Assembly: GCA_965203215.1 (NCBI GenBank)
Contig: CBDBBY010000001.1
Span: 4,650,001 to 4,714,000, forward strand
DNA: 64,000 nt
Direction of reading: 5' to 3'
DNA from: CBDBBY01 sp965203215
GTDB lineage: Bacteria > Pseudomonadota > Alphaproteobacteria > Rhodobacterales > Rhodobacteraceae
Shown: in pieces, positions 18,091 through 27,436 of the stretch
How the letters are laid out: each line of letters starts with the position of its first letter
Position numbering within the stretch: position 1 is the stretch's first letter
The notes under the pieces: generated by a model
Databases searched by the model: none
Told to the model about the DNA's origin: nothing
Seen by the model: only the letters and a program-made list of their open reading frames with translations
Position numbers and translations under genes: made by a program

Positions 18091-18587
18091 GTTCTGTCCT
18101 CATTTATCCCTCAACGGGCATCGCTTCATGCGACTCATCTTCCGGCCGTCGCCAATGACGCAAAAACGACGCCCGGCCTCCTCGGGTCGACGCGCAGACG
18201 AAAGATTCTCGCTCCCGCCGAAGGAATGCCTCGCGAAATATCCCGCGCGGAGGCCAGCTTTTTGCTGTCGCATTTTGAACTTGGCGGCACCGAACCCTTC
18301 GTGCCGGAGCAGGCGGCCTTTACTGCGCATAATCGTCAAAGCGAAAGAAATAAAGAGTTTCAGAAATCTTGATCGCCCGTCAAATGCTGCACCGCTGTCG
18401 GACGGAACAGCCGCCGACAAAGCCGGTGCCGTCTTGTGAAACTCGGGCCCGGAGAATACGCAAACGATCTCACGGACTCAGGAAATGCCGCAGCTCAATC
18501 TGGGGCCTTTACTCCAGCGTTCAATCCTGATCTACGCCAAGTGATTGTTATGAAATGTTTATAGGAAAAAATGTCGAATTCAGGGCG
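18091..18587. other. Intergenic region, nothing recognised
   Basis: About 500 bases upstream of the AAA/DUF4276 pair and downstream of the caiD-like gene. Short frames lack domain-like sequence. The module promoter should lie near 18091-18200. Confidence 0.45.
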
Positions 18588-19388
18588 CTATCGGCCGCGC
18601 CATACGGGTTCGCGTTTTTCCGCGAATGCTTTCGCGCCCTCGATCTGGTCTTCGCTGGAATAAAGGCGATCGACCGTCGCGAGTTGCCGTTTCGTGACAC
18701 GATTCAAAGCGTCCTGAAACCTCATGTCCTCAGCTTCGCGCACGATTTCCTTGATCGCGGCATAAACGAGCGGCGGGCCGCTTTCCAAAAGCCGGGCAAG
18801 GTCCCAAGCCTTTTCCCGCAAATCCTCAGCGTCGACGATCTCTTTCACCAGCCCCCATCCGCGGGCTTCCTCAGCGTCGAACCAGCGCCCGGTCAGCAGG
18901 AGGTCCATGGCGGCATGGTAGGGAATCCGTTTCGGCAGCTTGATCGAGGCCGCGTCCGCCACCGTTCCGGATCGGATTTCCGGCAGGGCGAATGTCGCCG
19001 TCTGGCTTGCGATCAGCAAATCGCATGACAAGGCGAGCTCCAGCCCGCCGCCGCAGCAGATCCCGTTGACTGCGCAGACGACCGGCTTGTTCATGTTTCC
19101 CAGTTCCTGAAGGCCTCCGAAGCCGCCGACCCCGTAGTCCCCATCCACGGCGTCTCCTTCAGCCGCCGCTTTGAGATCCCATCCGGCGCAGAAGAAACGT
19201 TCCCCTTCGGCTCTCAGGATGGCCACGCGCATGTCGGGATCGTCTCTGAATTCAGCGAAAACATCGCCCATGACCCGGCTGGTCGCCAAGTCGATGGCGT
19301 TCGCCTTGGGCCTGTTCAGACTGACCTCAAGAATGCCGCCGGATTTGCGCAAGCCCAAGGGCGACGGAACTTCTTCATTCATTTTCAA
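18588..19388 (-). CDS. caiD: Enoyl-CoA hydratase, crotonobetainyl-CoA hydratase-like
   Basis: A 266-residue crotonase-fold protein. Oxyanion-hole segments are 'RFFCAGWDLKAAAEG' and 'NGICCGGGLELALSCD'. The blocks 'RPKANAID', 'CAGWDLKAAAEGDA', 'SEDQIEGAKAFAEKREPVW' and the final 'GR' are strikingly like E. coli CaiD, which hydrates crotonobetainyl-CoA to carnitinyl-CoA. It overlaps the end of the preceding acyl-CoA synthetase gene by 14 bases, forming a three-gene operon. The symbol is by similarity; a related trimethylammonium acyl-CoA could be the true substrate. Confidence 0.75.
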   Translation of the reverse strand: MKMNEEVPSPLGLRKSGGILEVSLNRPKANAIDLATSRVMGDVFAEFRDDPDMRVAILRAEGERFFCAGWDLKAAAEGDAVDGDYGVGGFGGLQELGNMNKPVVCAVNGICCGGGLELALSCDLLIASQTATFALPEIRSGTVADAASIKLPKRIPYHAAMDLLLTGRWFDAEEARGWGLVKEIVDAEDLREKAWDLARLLESGPPLVYAAIKEIVREAEDMRFQDALNRVTKRQLATVDRLYSSEDQIEGAKAFAEKREPVWRGR

Positions 19389-21438
19389 TCTCCCGAATCA
19401 AAGCGTCCACCGCGAATCCGCCTGAAGGCAGCGCCAGATAGGGGTTGATTTCCGCTTCGATCAGTGTGTCTGCCCTCGCCAAAGCGAAATCGGCCAGCGA
19501 CATGGCGGCGGTGATCAAAGCATCGACGTCGGCGGCTTTTCCCCCTCGATATCCTGCCAGAAGCTTCCAAATGCGCAATCGTTTCAATGCGGCTTCGATC
19601 TCGCAGCGCGTTGTCGGAAGAAGCAGAAACTGCGCGTCGGCCATCAATTCGGTCCATACGCCTCCCGCTCCGACAGTCAGCATCAATCCTTGACCTCCCG
19701 ACTCGCGCATTGCGCCGATCAGCATTTCAGCGACAGTATCCGTTATGAATTGCTCGACAAGAAAGCCATTTTCGTCCGGCATCGCCGCCAAAGCGGTTTC
19801 AACTGCCTGCCGGCTCGCAAGATTGACCGCGACGGCGTTCGCTTCCGTCTTGTGCTGAAATGCGAGGGCTTTGAGAACGACGGGGTAGCCGATCCGTTCA
19901 GCCGCGTCGGCGACTGCCGCCGCATCGGGCGCCGTCGCTCCGTAAGGGACAGGAACCGAGTGCGCTTTCAAAGCTGTCTTCGCCTCGGCTTCGTCCATCG
20001 TCCGAATTGGGCCTGCATTACTCTGAACCTGCTGAATAGGCGGAGGTTTTGGCGCGGCCCAGCATTCTCCGATTTCGGCAGCGGCTTCGGCGGCTTCGAT
20101 CGCTTCCGGAATGCCATGCAGCGGAACGATGCCGCGCTGCATGAGCCGCTCCGACCAAGTTTCGGACAGATTTTCCGGGAGGCAGCTGACTACGGCAATC
20201 CTTATGCCTGTATCGCGGCAGCTTTGCTCGATCGCGTTCGCCGCCGGTTCCCATTGAGCATCGGCGCAACGATCCGTTCTTGGAAAATCCATTACGAGAA
20301 ACCCGAGATCATAGCCGCCTGACAGCATCGCCGAAAAAATTCTCCGCAGCGCCGGTTCGTTTCCCCACTGATAGGTGTGATAGTCGAGCGGGTTGGCAAG
20401 GTGCACCATGGGCCCCAGCGCTTCGCGAAGCTTCTCTGTCTGCGAGGGCTTCAGCTCTCCGAAGCGCAGCGATGTCGGTTCGGCCGCGTCCGCCATCAAG
20501 CATGCCTCGCCTCCGGAACAGGAAAGCGAGCAGACGTTTCGGCCCGCCAGAGGTCCGCCGACATGCAGTATCTTGAGTGCTTCGATAAGTACGGAAATGC
20601 TCCCGACCCGCGCAATTCCCAGCCTTTTGAAGAGCGCCGAGGCATACGCATCGCTTCCTGCAATAGCGCCCGTATGCGAGACAGCCGCTTCGCGCGCTTC
20701 CGGACTGCTTCCCGCTTTGAGCGCGATGATCGGCTTTCGCCGCCTCCGCGCAAAATCCGCCAGTTCTTCGTAGTGCGAAGCCGGAGAAAGGCTCTCGATA
20801 TGCAGGCCGATCGCCGTGACTCGATCATCATCCAGAAGTTCCTTCGCGACTTCGCACTGCGTGACGCTTGCTTGGTTGCCTGAAGTCACCAGATAGGAAA
20901 TCGGCAGGCCGCGGGCTTGCATCGAGATATTGATCGCGAGGTTGCTGCTTTGAGTCAGAATAGCTGCCCCTGAACCGCAAACCTTTCCTCCGTGCTGGTC
21001 GGGCCAGATCGGAGCCCCTTCGAGGAAGTTGATCAAGCCGTAGCAGTTCGGACCGAGAAACGGCATTTCCCCCGCAGCTTTCAGCAGTTCAGCCTGCAGT
21101 TCCGCGCCGGTCTGATCCTCCTTTTCGGCTTCGGCGAAACCTGAAGCGAAGCAAACTGCGCCCCCGGCGCCTCGTTCGGACAGACGTGTCAATATCGAGG
21201 GCGTGAGATTTCTGTTGACGCCGACGAAGCTGGCATCGGGAGCGCAAGGCAGATCGTCCACGCTCCTGTAGCATTTGCGACCGTGAACGGTTTCCTTGCT
21301 CGGATGGACCGGCCAGACATCGCCATCGAATCCCATTTTATTGCATTGGTCGACAACTTGCTCTGCCCAACCGCCTCCGAATGCGGCTATGTGGCTCGGC
21401 CTGAGCAATCTGCCCAGCCGGGATGGCCTCCCAGTCAT
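19375..21438 (-). CDS. ADP-forming acyl-CoA synthetase (acetate--CoA ligase family)
   Basis: A 687-residue fused alpha/beta NDP-forming acyl-CoA synthetase. The N-terminal CoA-binding Rossmann domain includes 'LLRPSHIAAFGGG' and 'GPNCYGLINF'. The second domain carries 'AAVSHTGAIAGSDAYASALFK', whose His is the phosphorylated residue in this family. The C-terminal ATP-grasp part includes 'RIGYPVVLKALAFQHKTEANAVAVNL' and 'MLTVGAGGVWTELM'. It would activate an organic acid, here probably a carnitine/crotonobetaine-like one, to its CoA ester. It overlaps the acyl-CoA dehydrogenase gene upstream by 4 bases and the caiD-like gene downstream by 14. Confidence 0.82.
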   Translation of the reverse strand: MTGRPSRLGRLLRPSHIAAFGGGWAEQVVDQCNKMGFDGDVWPVHPSKETVHGRKCYRSVDDLPCAPDASFVGVNRNLTPSILTRLSERGAGGAVCFASGFAEAEKEDQTGAELQAELLKAAGEMPFLGPNCYGLINFLEGAPIWPDQHGGKVCGSGAAILTQSSNLAINISMQARGLPISYLVTSGNQASVTQCEVAKELLDDDRVTAIGLHIESLSPASHYEELADFARRRRKPIIALKAGSSPEAREAAVSHTGAIAGSDAYASALFKRLGIARVGSISVLIEALKILHVGGPLAGRNVCSLSCSGGEACLMADAAEPTSLRFGELKPSQTEKLREALGPMVHLANPLDYHTYQWGNEPALRRIFSAMLSGGYDLGFLVMDFPRTDRCADAQWEPAANAIEQSCRDTGIRIAVVSCLPENLSETWSERLMQRGIVPLHGIPEAIEAAEAAAEIGECWAAPKPPPIQQVQSNAGPIRTMDEAEAKTALKAHSVPVPYGATAPDAAAVADAAERIGYPVVLKALAFQHKTEANAVAVNLASRQAVETALAAMPDENGFLVEQFITDTVAEMLIGAMRESGGQGLMLTVGAGGVWTELMADAQFLLLPTTRCEIEAALKRLRIWKLLAGYRGGKAADVDALITAAMSLADFALARADTLIEAEINPYLALPSGGFAVDALIREIENE

Positions 21439-22595
21439 CCCCCAAGGGGCCTCAGCAGCTCACGCCCGATGATATGGCGCTGGATTTCGGATGTGCCGTC
21501 CCAAATCCGTTCGACTCTTGCGTCGCGCCAGAAGCGTTCGAACGGCAAATCATCCATGAGGCCCATGCCTCCGTGGATCTGAACGCACTCGTCGGTCACG
21601 CGGGCAAGCATCTCCGTCGCGTAAAGCTTCGCGCTGGCGATCTGCCGATTCGCCGGAAGCCCTTTGTCGACTCTGGACGCCGCGGCCAAAGTCAGCCAGT
21701 CAGCCGCGTCGATTTCAGTGATCATGTCGGCAAGCTTGAAACTGACGCCTTGAAAACGCCCGATGTTGGTGCCGAACTGCTTGCGCTCGGCCGCATAGGG
21801 GACAGTGAGTTCGAAAGCGCGGCGCGCTCGGCCGACGCTCATTGCCGCCACTGTGATTCGCGTCCCGAACAGCCATTCCTCCGCCAATTCGAATCCTCTG
21901 TGCGGTTCGCCGAGAACTTGATCGTTCGAAAGTTTGCAGTCTTCGAAACGAAGTATGCAGTTCTGGTAACCCCTATGGGAAATCGAATTGTAACCGTGCG
22001 CGATTTCGAATCCCGGCGTTCCCCGGTCCACCAGAAAGCATGTGATCTTTTTCTTTATGCCCCGGGGCGTCTGCTCTTCTCCCGACGCGGCGAAGACGAT
22101 TGCGAAATCGGCCAAATCCGCGTGCGATATGAAGTGCTTCGTGCCGTTGAGGATCCAGCCGCCGGCCGTTTGGCGGGCCGCGCACTGCATGCCGCGCACG
22201 TCCGAACCGGCGCCGGGCTCGGTCATTGCGAGCGCGTCGAACTTTTCGCCACGCGCGGCTGGGTAGAGATAGCGTTCGCGTTGCTCGTCCGTGCAGGCCA
22301 TAAGGATCCCGGACGGCCTGCCGAAAAATACGGTAAGCGCTTGCGAGCCCCGGCCGAGCTCGCGCTCAACGAGGGCGAAGTCGAGATGGCTGAGCCCTCC
22401 GCCGCCCGCCTCCTCGGGGAGATTGCAAGCGAAAAACCCCGCCGCCTTGCACTTGTCGGCGATTTCCGTGCCGAGTTCGCGCGGAACGGAACCCGTTCGT
22501 TCAACCATTGCCTCGTGGGGATAAATTTCTTTATCCAAAAAGGATCGAACGGACTCGACAATCAGCTCTTGCTCTTCATTCAGGTCGAAATCCAT
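21435..22595 (-). CDS. Acyl-CoA dehydrogenase (CaiA-like)
   Basis: 386 residues from ATG 22595, chosen because AGGGG precedes it by about 8 bases and the family N-terminus 'MDFDLNEEQELIVESVRSFL' follows (the frame is open to 22718). FAD/substrate motifs are 'DALAMTEPGAGSDVRGM', 'GGWILNGTKHFISHA' and 'QIHGGMGLMDDLPFERFWRDA'; the catalytic Glu is in 'IWDGTSEIQRHIIG'. First gene of an operon with the acyl-CoA synthetase and caiD-like hydratase. The set resembles carnitine/crotonobetaine metabolism genes. Confidence 0.85.
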   Translation of the reverse strand: MDFDLNEEQELIVESVRSFLDKEIYPHEAMVERTGSVPRELGTEIADKCKAAGFFACNLPEEAGGGGLSHLDFALVERELGRGSQALTVFFGRPSGILMACTDEQRERYLYPAARGEKFDALAMTEPGAGSDVRGMQCAARQTAGGWILNGTKHFISHADLADFAIVFAASGEEQTPRGIKKKITCFLVDRGTPGFEIAHGYNSISHRGYQNCILRFEDCKLSNDQVLGEPHRGFELAEEWLFGTRITVAAMSVGRARRAFELTVPYAAERKQFGTNIGRFQGVSFKLADMITEIDAADWLTLAAASRVDKGLPANRQIASAKLYATEMLARVTDECVQIHGGMGLMDDLPFERFWRDARVERIWDGTSEIQRHIIGRELLRPLGG

Positions 22596-23259
22596 AGCGC
22601 CACCCCTTGTCGCACCTGAGGAACGTGAACTAGCGGTCGCGAGTAGATTCGCGATGTCCGTACGCAGGTCAATAGCGAAATTCGATAAGCATCCGCTCAT
22701 GCGATTTTTCACGATCACGTGTTGCCGCCGCCTTGCATCAGGAACCGATGGCCATGCTGCGGCAACCTGCTATTTCAGCCGTGCGGCGAACAGGATTTCA
22801 GACCAGAAGGCAGACCGGCGCCAAATCAAGCCGCGTCATTTCGAGGCCGAGCAGCCGAAGCGGTCGCGCGACCCGCCTGGCTTCGAGCGTTGTCCCGCCC
22901 TGTCGGACAGCTGCCTCTGTCGGTCGGTTTTTGAACCGGCAGCGGAGAGAAGCGGAATCCGGAATGCCCTCGAAGAAGCCGCCTATCTACAGGACAGATT
23001 GGTTGCGGAAGAGTCGGAGCAAATTTGCTCAATAAGAGACTTGGCAGCGAAGGTCGCCGCCCGGAAACTTTGCGATCAAGCGTACGACCGCCGTACCGAT
23101 TCCTGTCAACATGGCGTGCCGCAAGGAAGAATGTCTGCGAAGAAGTGACCGGAGACCGCATTCAGGGTCGCAGGCCGACCTGTTTGCGCGCAAATCGCGC
23201 CGTCGCTAGAAAGATGCGGCGCCAATACTGGATTCAGCTAAAGACAAACGGGCGATGCT
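22596..23259. other. Divergent intergenic region with a possible small-protein remnant
   Basis: About 660 bases between the divergent acyl-CoA dehydrogenase and Gfo/Idh/MocA genes. A plus-strand frame (22654-23148) contains a patch around 22965-23075 ('ALEEAAYLQDRLVAEESEQ', 'CSIRDLAAKVAA') reminiscent of small helical proteins of alphaproteobacterial accessory regions. The rest of that frame is unconvincing, so it is treated as a decayed remnant. Confidence 0.3.
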
Positions 23260-24435
23260 ATGGAAAGTCATTTGAAACCGATCAGATACGGCATGTTCGG
23301 AGGCGGGCGGAATGGCTTCATCGGACATGTGCATAGGATCGCCGCCAGGCTGGACGATAATTTCGAGCTTGTCGCCGGCGCGTTGTCTTCCGACCCTGGC
23401 GTCGCTGCCGCTTCGGCCGCGGATCTGCGACTTGATCCGGCGCGAAGCTATAATTCCTTTCAAGAAATGGCTGAGGCGGAATCCGCCCGGTCCGACGGTA
23501 TCGAAGCGGTGGTGATCGTGACTCCGAATCACCTTCACGCCGGACCCGCCGTGGCGTTTCTGGAAGCCGGAATCCATGTGATTTGCGACAAGCCGCTGAC
23601 GGCCACGCTCGACGAAGCCGCGGCCGTCGAAGAAGCGGCGCTCCGGACCGGAAACGTCTTCGCGGTCACCTACTGCTACACGGGATATCCGATGGTTCGC
23701 GAAGCGCGCGACCGCATCAGGAAGGGACAGCTTGGCCGGATCAGAACGGTTCATGTCGAGTATCCGCAAGGCAGGCTTTCAGAACCGCTGGAGGACATGG
23801 GCCTGAAAATGGCGCGATGGCGGATGGACCCGTCCCGATCCGGTCCGGGCGGCTGCGTGACGGATATCGGGACGCATGCCTACCATATGGCGCGTTTCGT
23901 TTCGGGGTTGCGCGTCGAAGAATTGTGCGCGGAATTGTCGACATTCGTCCGCACGCGCCGCGTCGACGACGATGTTCAAGTTCTTCTCCGTTTCGAGGGC
24001 GGCGCGAAAGGCATGCTTTGGGCGTCGCGGGTCGCGCCGGGCCACGACAACGGCCTGAAGATTCGCGTCTACGGCGAAAAGGCCGGATTGGAATGGGTGC
24101 AGGCGGACCCGAATTACCTGGTCCATACCCCGCTGCGCGAGCCCAAGCAGATCATCGCCTGCGCGGGAAACGGCGCGGGTCCTGCGTCTCGTCGGGTCGC
24201 TCGCGTGTCCGCCGGGCATCCCGAAGGATATCTCGAGGCATTCGCGGTGATTTATGCCGAAGCGGCGGCAGCGATCCGGGCGCATCAGGCAGGGAAGCCC
24301 ATTCCGCAAGACGTCGAAATGCCCGGCATCAAGGACGGCGTGGAAGGAATGCAATTCATACAAGCCTGTCTTGACAGTTCGGCGGCAAACGGCGCTTGGA
24401 CATCGATAAGCCGATACGGGGCAGCCTCCGAATAA
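23260..24435 (+). CDS. Gfo/Idh/MocA-family oxidoreductase
   Basis: A 391-residue protein. The N-terminal NAD(P)-binding Rossmann fold has 'YGMFGGGRNGFIGHVHR' and 'VVIVTPNHLHAGPAVAFLEAG', followed by the family 'CDKPLTATLDEA' lysine-proline motif. The C-terminal domain has 'GPGGCVTDIGTHAYHMARF', with the Asp/His pair typical of inositol and sugar dehydrogenases of this family. Likely oxidises or reduces a cyclitol or sugar. It stands 190 bases ahead of the MttB-like gene on the same strand, possibly co-transcribed. Confidence 0.82.
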   Translation: MESHLKPIRYGMFGGGRNGFIGHVHRIAARLDDNFELVAGALSSDPGVAAASAADLRLDPARSYNSFQEMAEAESARSDGIEAVVIVTPNHLHAGPAVAFLEAGIHVICDKPLTATLDEAAAVEEAALRTGNVFAVTYCYTGYPMVREARDRIRKGQLGRIRTVHVEYPQGRLSEPLEDMGLKMARWRMDPSRSGPGGCVTDIGTHAYHMARFVSGLRVEELCAELSTFVRTRRVDDDVQVLLRFEGGAKGMLWASRVAPGHDNGLKIRVYGEKAGLEWVQADPNYLVHTPLREPKQIIACAGNGAGPASRRVARVSAGHPEGYLEAFAVIYAEAAAAIRAHQAGKPIPQDVEMPGIKDGVEGMQFIQACLDSSAANGAWTSISRYGAASE

Positions 24436-24626
24436 GGCACCGCGCGGTCGCGGCTTGAGCAAACTTTCGGCATCAATTCGGTCCGAAGCGGGAGGTGCGG
24501 CCAGCTCCGACATCGCGCGAATTTCCGCGGATGCGGCGCAGTCCGAAAAAAAGTCTGGACATACGAAGATTTGCCGGTTTCTACTCCGAAGTCTGTTTGC
24601 AATGCTGCGCTTCAATGGAGCTACAG

Positions 24627-26219
24627 ATGGCGGTTGACAGCGAAATCATGCGATCGACTCGTCCGGGCGGCACCCTCAGGCGGAAAAGCGCAGGCCGCGC
24701 CTCCAGGATTGCCGAACGGAAGGCAGCTCTCCCCGACGAATTGAAGCCGGTTCGACCGGGGCTCGTCAGCGGAAAATACAAGGTTCTTTCCGAATCCGAC
24801 ATCGGTCTGATCCATGAAGCGATCTTGGCGGTGATGGAAGATGTCGGTTTCGCCAATCCGACGAAATCCATCATGCAGCATTGCACCCGCGTCGGCGCCG
24901 TTCTCGGCGACGACGGCAGGCTCAGGTTTCCGCGCAAAGTCGTGGCCGACGTCATGGAAACGGCCTGTCGAAAGATTACGCTGCATGCGCGCGACCCCGA
25001 AAGAGACCTTGTTCTGGAGGGCAGCCGCGTTCATTTCGGAACGGGCGGCGCAGCCGTGCACATCGTCGACTCCCGAACCGGGGACTACCGCGACTCCGTG
25101 CTTCGCGACATCTACGACATGGCCCGCGTTGTGGATTGCTGCGAGCATGTGCACTACTACTATCGAACGGTGGTTGCACGCGATCTTCCCGATCCGTTCG
25201 AGCTGGATGTGAACACGCATTACGCATGCTTGCAGGGAACGACGAAGCACATCGGCGGTTCATTCTCCATTCCCGACAGCGTGCATGCCACGCTCGGCAT
25301 GTTCCACGATGTGGCCGGAGGCGAAGACGCGTGGCGCGCGCGTCCTTTCTGTTCCACGAACTCGTGTTTCATCGTTCCCCCCATGACTTTCGCTGAAGAC
25401 GCCTGCAATTGCTTGGAGGCAGCCGTTTACGGAGGGATGCCCGTGAACCTGCTTGCGGCCGGCCAGGCCGGCGCGACCGCGCCGGCAGCGCTGGCGGGCA
25501 CCGTCGTCCAAGAGATGGCGGAATGTCTGGCGGCGCTGGTTTACGTGAATTCGATGGTTCCCGGCGCTCCGGCGATACTCGGGCTTTGGCCTTTCGTTTC
25601 CGACCTTCGGACAGGGGCCATGTGCGGCGGATCCGGCGAGCAGGCGATACTGATGTGCGCGGCGGCGCAGGTGGCGAACTCCTTCGGGATTCCCGTCAGC
25701 GTCGCAGGCGGAATGTCGGATTCGAAAATGCCCGACATCCAGTCGGGATTCGAAAAAGCGTGCAATCAGACTCTGATCGGGAATTCAGGCGCCAACATGA
25801 TCTACGAGAGCGCCGGAATGCATGCGTCGCTGCTGGGCGCGTGCTACGAGTCGCTTGTCTTGGACAACGATTCATTGGGCGCCGCGATGCGAACCGTCCG
25901 GGGAATCGAAGTGAACGACGACACGCTCTCGGTCGACGTCATCGCGGACGTCACGATGAACGGCCCCAATCACTACCTCGGTTCGAATCAAACCTTGAAG
26001 CTGATGCAGACCGAATACCAGTATCCCGTCGTGTGCGACCGATTGAGCCCGAAGGAATGGGGAGAGCGGAATCGGGAGCTCGCTCTGGACCGGGCCGAGG
26101 CCAAGGTGAAGGAAATCTTGTCCAGCCATTTTCCCAACCCGGTGCCGTTGGATGTCGATGCGAGGCTGCGGGACAAGCTGCCGATAGCGCTCGAGCCGGA
26201 ACACATGAGACCGCAGTAG
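24627..26219 (+). CDS. Trimethylamine methyltransferase (MttB) family protein, non-pyrrolysine type
   Basis: About 530 residues from ATG 24627 (GGAG six bases upstream; the frame is open to 24495). Blocks 'AVMEDVGFANPTKSIMQHC', 'HFGTGGAAVHIVDSRTGDY', 'GGSGEQAILMCAAAQVANSF' and 'AGGMSDSKMPDIQSGFEKA' fit the MttB superfamily. No in-frame TAG occurs, so it belongs to the non-Pyl branch, which includes glycine betaine (MtgB), proline betaine (MtpB) and carnitine (MtcB) methyltransferases. These act on quaternary amines with a corrinoid partner. No MttC-like corrinoid protein or activator is in the window. The nearby caiD/caiA-like operon hints at a carnitine-type substrate. Confidence 0.8.
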   Translation: MAVDSEIMRSTRPGGTLRRKSAGRASRIAERKAALPDELKPVRPGLVSGKYKVLSESDIGLIHEAILAVMEDVGFANPTKSIMQHCTRVGAVLGDDGRLRFPRKVVADVMETACRKITLHARDPERDLVLEGSRVHFGTGGAAVHIVDSRTGDYRDSVLRDIYDMARVVDCCEHVHYYYRTVVARDLPDPFELDVNTHYACLQGTTKHIGGSFSIPDSVHATLGMFHDVAGGEDAWRARPFCSTNSCFIVPPMTFAEDACNCLEAAVYGGMPVNLLAAGQAGATAPAALAGTVVQEMAECLAALVYVNSMVPGAPAILGLWPFVSDLRTGAMCGGSGEQAILMCAAAQVANSFGIPVSVAGGMSDSKMPDIQSGFEKACNQTLIGNSGANMIYESAGMHASLLGACYESLVLDNDSLGAAMRTVRGIEVNDDTLSVDVIADVTMNGPNHYLGSNQTLKLMQTEYQYPVVCDRLSPKEWGERNRELALDRAEAKVKEILSSHFPNPVPLDVDARLRDKLPIALEPEHMRPQ

Positions 26220-26487
26220 CCAGAGCGGATTTCATTCAGCAACTGCCTCTCGCGGTTGTCAATATTCAGGTCCAAGAAGGCTGCATTCCATTTTTTCGGT
26301 CAGGCGGCTGCGGTGCGACAAGCCCTCCGATCGAGGACGTCGGGCCAACGGTTGTTTCCAAAGCGGCATTTGATGGCGAGCAGAGCGTTCGCATTCGAAC
26401 AGCGGCACGTCGTCCGACAGCCTTCCCGCTTCGACCCCGCCCGAAAACCCACTCCTCGCCGGGGCGCATTCGGGTACCCAAAGGGGC

Positions 26488-26649
26488 GTGATTGGATGCG
26501 CATTGATACTTCGGAACGAGTTCGAACGGCTGTTCCGCAGACTCAATGGCTGTCGGCGCATCTGCACGCGGTCCGACAAGCTCGACGCGATGTTTCCGGG
26601 CTCGCTGAACTTTGCTCTCTTCGTCGAAATGATATCCGATTTAGCGTAG
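26488..26649 (+). pseudogene. Degenerate IS5-family transposase C-terminal remnant
   Basis: This frame reads 'LRNEFERLFRRLNGCRRI', 'TRSDKLDAMFPGSLNFALFV' to a TAG stop. It matches the C-terminal pattern of IS5-type transposases (R-N-x-x-E-R-x-F ... R-R-I-x-T-R-x-D-K), including the last catalytic Glu. Upstream (26220-26487) there is no intact catalytic core and no inverted repeats were found. An old fragment, unrelated to the intact IS at 14 kb. Confidence 0.6.
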
Positions 26650-26717
26650 ACAGGCACTAGTCCGGCGACGATAATTGATTACGTTGTTATTGCCACATAG
26701 ATTGAACGGGACATGCG

Positions 26718-26948
26718 ATGATTCGAGAGGCAAACGTGGCAGGCAATACTATCGCCAAACTTGGGGAAAATGTGGATCCTTGCTTGCGCCCACGGGCGAA
26801 AAGAAGCAGCCGTGCAGCGGAGGAAGAAGCGCGAACCAACTTGCATGAAGCGGTCGATGGTGAATCCAAGCCAAAAAACTTGGCGCAAATCATTGAGGAT
26901 TGCGTTGCCCCCCTCGGAGGCGTGGAGCTTGAACTACCGCCTCGCTAA
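26718..26948 (+). CDS. Antitoxin of VapBC/FitAB type (possibly degenerate)
   Basis: 76 codons directly before the PIN toxin gene. The middle 'GENVDPCLRPRAKRSSRAAEEEARTNLHEAV' follows the FitA/VapB ribbon-helix-helix pattern (usually '..NVKARLRARA..GRSAEEEAR..L..A'). The tail '..APLGGVELELPPR' is the FitA toxin-binding end. The protein stops right after 'ELPPR', where relatives carry about 10 more residues, and the first strand is atypical. GTG 26736 is an alternative start. It may be partly eroded, though the key helix and toxin-binding parts remain. Confidence 0.6.
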   Translation: MIREANVAGNTIAKLGENVDPCLRPRAKRSSRAAEEEARTNLHEAVDGESKPKNLAQIIEDCVAPLGGVELELPPR

Positions 26949-26976
26949 TCTGCGGATTTCGGTTTAGACGTCATCC

Positions 26977-27408
26977 ATGTACATTCTCGACACCAATGTT
27001 GTGTCTGAATTGATGCTCCCCAATCCAAATCGAGCAGTCAGAGCTTGGGCATCAAGCCAAGAACTGACGAGCCTGTATCTGACCTCCATCAACGAGGCTG
27101 AGATGCGCTACGGCTATGAGATCAAGCCGTTGGGCAAAGCGCGGGAACGTCTGGGTGAATCCGTTGAGCGTGTTTTGCAGATCGGCTTCGCCAATCGAAT
27201 CTTGCCATTCGATAGCGCCGCGGCGGGAGTTTATGCGAAGCTTGCCGCCGCCCGGAAAGCCGTCGGCCGGCCGGTCAAGCGGTTCGACGACCTGATAGCG
27301 GCAGTCGCGTTGGCGCATGACATGTCAATCGCCACGCGGAATACCCAAGACTTTGAAAGCGCAGGTCTGCGTCTTGTCAATCCGTGGAATGGCGCACATG
27401 TTCGTTGA
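26977..27408 (+). CDS. vapC: PIN-domain ribonuclease toxin (VapC/FitB type)
   Basis: A 143-residue PIN domain with its acidic residues in place: D5 in 'MYILDTNVVSEL', E42 in 'INEAEMRYG', D104 in 'KRFDDLIAAVALAHDM', and 'IATRNTQDFE' (D125). 'SAGLRLVNPW' closes the fold as in FitB-like toxins. These are Mg2+-dependent RNases, often cutting tRNA, restrained by the upstream antitoxin. The gene starts 28 bases after the antitoxin stop. The toxin looks intact. Confidence 0.85.
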   Translation: MYILDTNVVSELMLPNPNRAVRAWASSQELTSLYLTSINEAEMRYGYEIKPLGKARERLGESVERVLQIGFANRILPFDSAAAGVYAKLAAARKAVGRPVKRFDDLIAAVALAHDMSIATRNTQDFESAGLRLVNPWNGAHVR

Positions 27409-27436
27409 TTTTCGAAGATTGAATCGCCCCTGCTCT

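Noticed and set aside
17029..18372. 447-codon plus-strand frame opposite the AAA ATPase gene
   Set aside because: Shadow of the ATPase gene; the minus strand carries Walker A, signature and Walker B motifs, the plus frame none.
24627..26219. Pyrrolysine-containing trimethylamine methyltransferase
   Set aside because: There is no in-frame TAG within the conserved region and no pyl genes; the protein belongs to the non-Pyl branch.
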